NCBI GenBank assembly: GCA_030689585.1
Contig: JAUYFZ010000172.1
Coordinates: 1 to 7,928 of the forward strand
Direction of reading: 5' to 3'
From: Rhodocyclaceae bacterium
GTDB lineage: Bacteria; Pseudomonadota; Gammaproteobacteria; Burkholderiales; Rhodocyclaceae
DNA: 7,928 nucleotides
How positions within the stretch are numbered: position 1 is the stretch's first letter; each line of letters begins with the position of its first letter. A model generated the notes under the pieces. The model saw only the letters and a list, made by a program, of their open reading frames with translations. It ran no database searches and was not told where the DNA came from. Of the stretch, positions 6,475 through 7,928 are shown one piece after another. The position numbers were made by a program, and so were the translations under genes.

Positions 6475-7928
6475 ATGAAAACTACAAATCAGACCCATCG
6501 CACCAAGTTCATTTTTATCACCGGCGGCGTTCTCTCTTCCCTTGGCAAAGGGTTGGCCGCAGCTTCCATCGGCGCTCTTCTCGAGAGTCGCGGTCTGTCC
6601 ATCACCTTTCAGAAGCTGGACCCGTACATCAATGTGGACCCTGGCACCATGAATCCCTTCCAGCATGGCGAGGTGTATGTCACCGATGACGGGGCGGAAA
6701 CCGACCTTGATCTCGGCCATTACGAGCGGTACACCTCCGTGGTCCTGGGGCAGCGCAACAACTACACCTCGGGCCGCATCTATCATTCGGTGATCAGCAA
6801 GGAGCGGCGCGGGGAATACCTGGGCGGCACCGTGCAGGTGATCCCGCATATCACCGATGAAATCAAGGCGGCCATCCTTCAGTTTGAAGGCGAGGTGGAT
6901 GTGGCCATCATCGAGATCGGCGGCACCATCGGCGATATCGAAGGTCTGCCCTTTCTGGAGGCGATCCGTCAGTTCCGCACCGATGTGGGTCGGGAAAATT
7001 CGCTGTACATCCATGTTACCTGGGTTCCCTACATCAAGACCGCAGGTGAGGTGAAGACCAAGCCCACCCAGCACAGCGTCAAAGAGTTGCGGGCCATCGG
7101 CATCCAGCCGGACATCCTGCTCTGCCGCACGGAAAGTCTGCTTTCCAATGAACTGAAGGCCAAGATCTCCCTGTTCTGCAATGTGGAGAAAGAGGCGGTG
7201 ATCACGGCCCGCGATGTGGAGAATATTTACGAGGTGCCGCTTTGTTTCCATGCCGAGGGGCTTGACGACATCATCCTCAATAAGCTCAATATCTGGACCG
7301 GGGCACCGCGTCTGGATGCCTGGCAGGAGTTGGTCGAAAAGGTCAAGCATCCGAAACGCGAGGTGGAGATCGGCATTATCGGCAAATACGTCGATCTGAC
7401 CGAGTCGTACAAGAGTCTGCACGAGGCCTTGGTGCACGGGGGTGTGGCCAATGAGGCCAAGGTGCGGCTCCGCTATGTGAGCGCCGAGGAGATTGAAGAC
7501 AAGGGCGCCGACGGCCTGCTGGCCGGGTGTCACGGGGTATTGGTGCCGGGCGGCTTCGGCAGTCGTGGGGTGGCGGGCAAGATACAGGCCGTTACCTTTG
7601 CCCGGGAGAAGAAGGTGCCCTATTTCGGCATCTGTCTGGGCATGCAGCTGGCGGTGATTGAGTTCGCCAGAAATATCGCCGGGATGAAAGACGCCGATAG
7701 CACCGAGTTCAACCAGCTCACCAAGCATCCGGTCATCTATTTTATCAAGGAGTGGTTTGATTACCGCACCGGCAAAATCCAGATCCGTGACGAATCCACT
7801 GCCCTGGGCGGCACTCTGCGGCTGGGGGCTTACCCCTGCAAGATGGTGGAGGGCACCTTTGCCCACAAGGCCTATGGCACAGACCAGATAGAAGAACGGC
7901 ATCGGCACCGTTATGAATTCAACAATAT
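6475..7928 (+). CDS. pyrG: CTP synthase PyrG, 3' end outside window
   Basis: PyrG converts UTP to CTP using ATP and glutamine-derived ammonia, the last step of pyrimidine nucleotide synthesis. 484 codons are present of the roughly 540-550 usual for the family. The N-terminal synthetase domain has the P-loop [10 protein letters not shown] (K25), [12 protein letters not shown], the acidic metal-binding stretch [15 protein letters not shown] (D77, D79) and [14 protein letters not shown]. The C-terminal glutamine amidotransferase domain begins near [14 protein letters not shown] and shows [10 protein letters not shown] and the nucleophile C387 in FGICLGMQ. The frame runs off the edge just after [10 protein letters not shown], so the catalytic His-Glu pair (HPE motif) is not visible. 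The start [18 protein letters not shown] fits, being about seven residues longer than in E. coli, but there is no clear Shine-Dalgarno before it. CTP feeds CDP-diacylglycerol synthesis, which links it loosely to the lipid genes upstream. Confidence 0.97.
   Translation, partial: MKTTNQTHRTKFIFITGGVLSSLGKGLAAASIGALLESRGLSITFQKLDPYINVDPGTMNPFQHGEVYVTDDGAETDLDLGHYERYTSVVLGQRNNYTSGRIYHSVISKERRGEYLGGTVQVIPHITDEIKAAILQFEGEVDVAIIEIGGTIGDIEGLPFLEAIRQFRTDVGRENSLYIHVTWVPYIKTAGEVKTKPTQHSVKELRAIGIQPDILLCRTESLLSNELKAKISLFCNVEKEAVITARDVENIYEVPLCFHAEGLDDIILNKLNIWTGAPRLDAWQELVEKVKHPKREVEIGIIGKYVDLTESYKSLHEALVHGGVANEAKVRLRYVSAEEIEDKGADGLLAGCHGVLVPGGFGSRGVAGKIQAVTFAREKKVPYFGICLGMQLAVIEFARNIAGMKDADSTEFNQLTKHPVIYFIKEWFDYRTGKIQIRDESTALGGTLRLGAYPCKMVEGTFAHKAYGTDQIEERHRHRYEFNN

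Noticed and set aside
6330..6689. Plus-strand frame of 119 codons overlapping the pyrG start
   Set aside because: It overlaps well-supported pyrG coding sequence in another frame, and its peptide is low-complexity and arginine/serine-rich.
6454..7908. Long minus-strand open frame of 484 codons opposite pyrG
   Set aside because: It is the shadow of pyrG, whose protein shows every expected family motif on the + strand. The antisense peptide has no recognisable domain.
1..7928. CRISPR arrays, tRNA or rRNA genes
   Set aside because: I saw no regularly spaced repeats, no cloverleaf-like segments and no rRNA signature in either strand.

Overview
The window reads as the chromosome of a moderately GC-rich Gram-negative bacterium. 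The CTP synthase at the right edge looks most like the deltaproteobacterial (Desulfobacterota, perhaps Desulfobulbales-like) form. That placement is an impression from remembered sequences, not a search. All recognised genes lie on the + strand.

Left part (1-4126): a damaged Type III restriction-modification locus. The first about 131 bases are the end of an insertion sequence: the last codons of a probable ISL3-type transposase, with the stop codon inside a likely terminal inverted repeat. Directly after it, in an open frame, comes the 3' half of mod, the methyltransferase/recognition subunit. This part keeps motif X and the SAM-binding motif I but has lost the catalytic DPPY region. The gene is also a mosaic: about 35-45% GC up to about 450, then 50-62% GC, with the switch at the conserved motif I. 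An apparently complete res (helicase-nuclease subunit, 1016 aa) follows 13 bp after mod. The system therefore looks like an intact Res left without a working Mod.

Middle part (4127-6138): a two-gene membrane-lipid unit. It holds a CDP-alcohol phosphatidyltransferase of the phosphatidylserine synthase type, resembling fungal Cho1, and a ClsB-like phospholipase-D-family cardiolipin synthase. The second gene starts at a TTG inside the end of the first (13 bp overlap) with a good ribosome binding site, which suggests translational coupling. Together they would supply phosphatidylserine (the precursor of phosphatidylethanolamine) and cardiolipin.

Right part (6139-7928): a 336-bp gene-free leader with a strong GC-rich hairpin just after clsB and a possible promoter whose spacer holds a run of eight G. 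It is followed by pyrG (CTP synthase), cut by the window edge before the last catalytic residues. PyrG makes CTP, the donor for the CDP-diacylglycerol used by the synthase upstream, but the leader and hairpin suggest separate transcription.

I do not see an evidently new defence or mobile system. The notable points are the IS-decapitated, composition-mosaic mod next to an intact res, and the PSS-ClsB pair.
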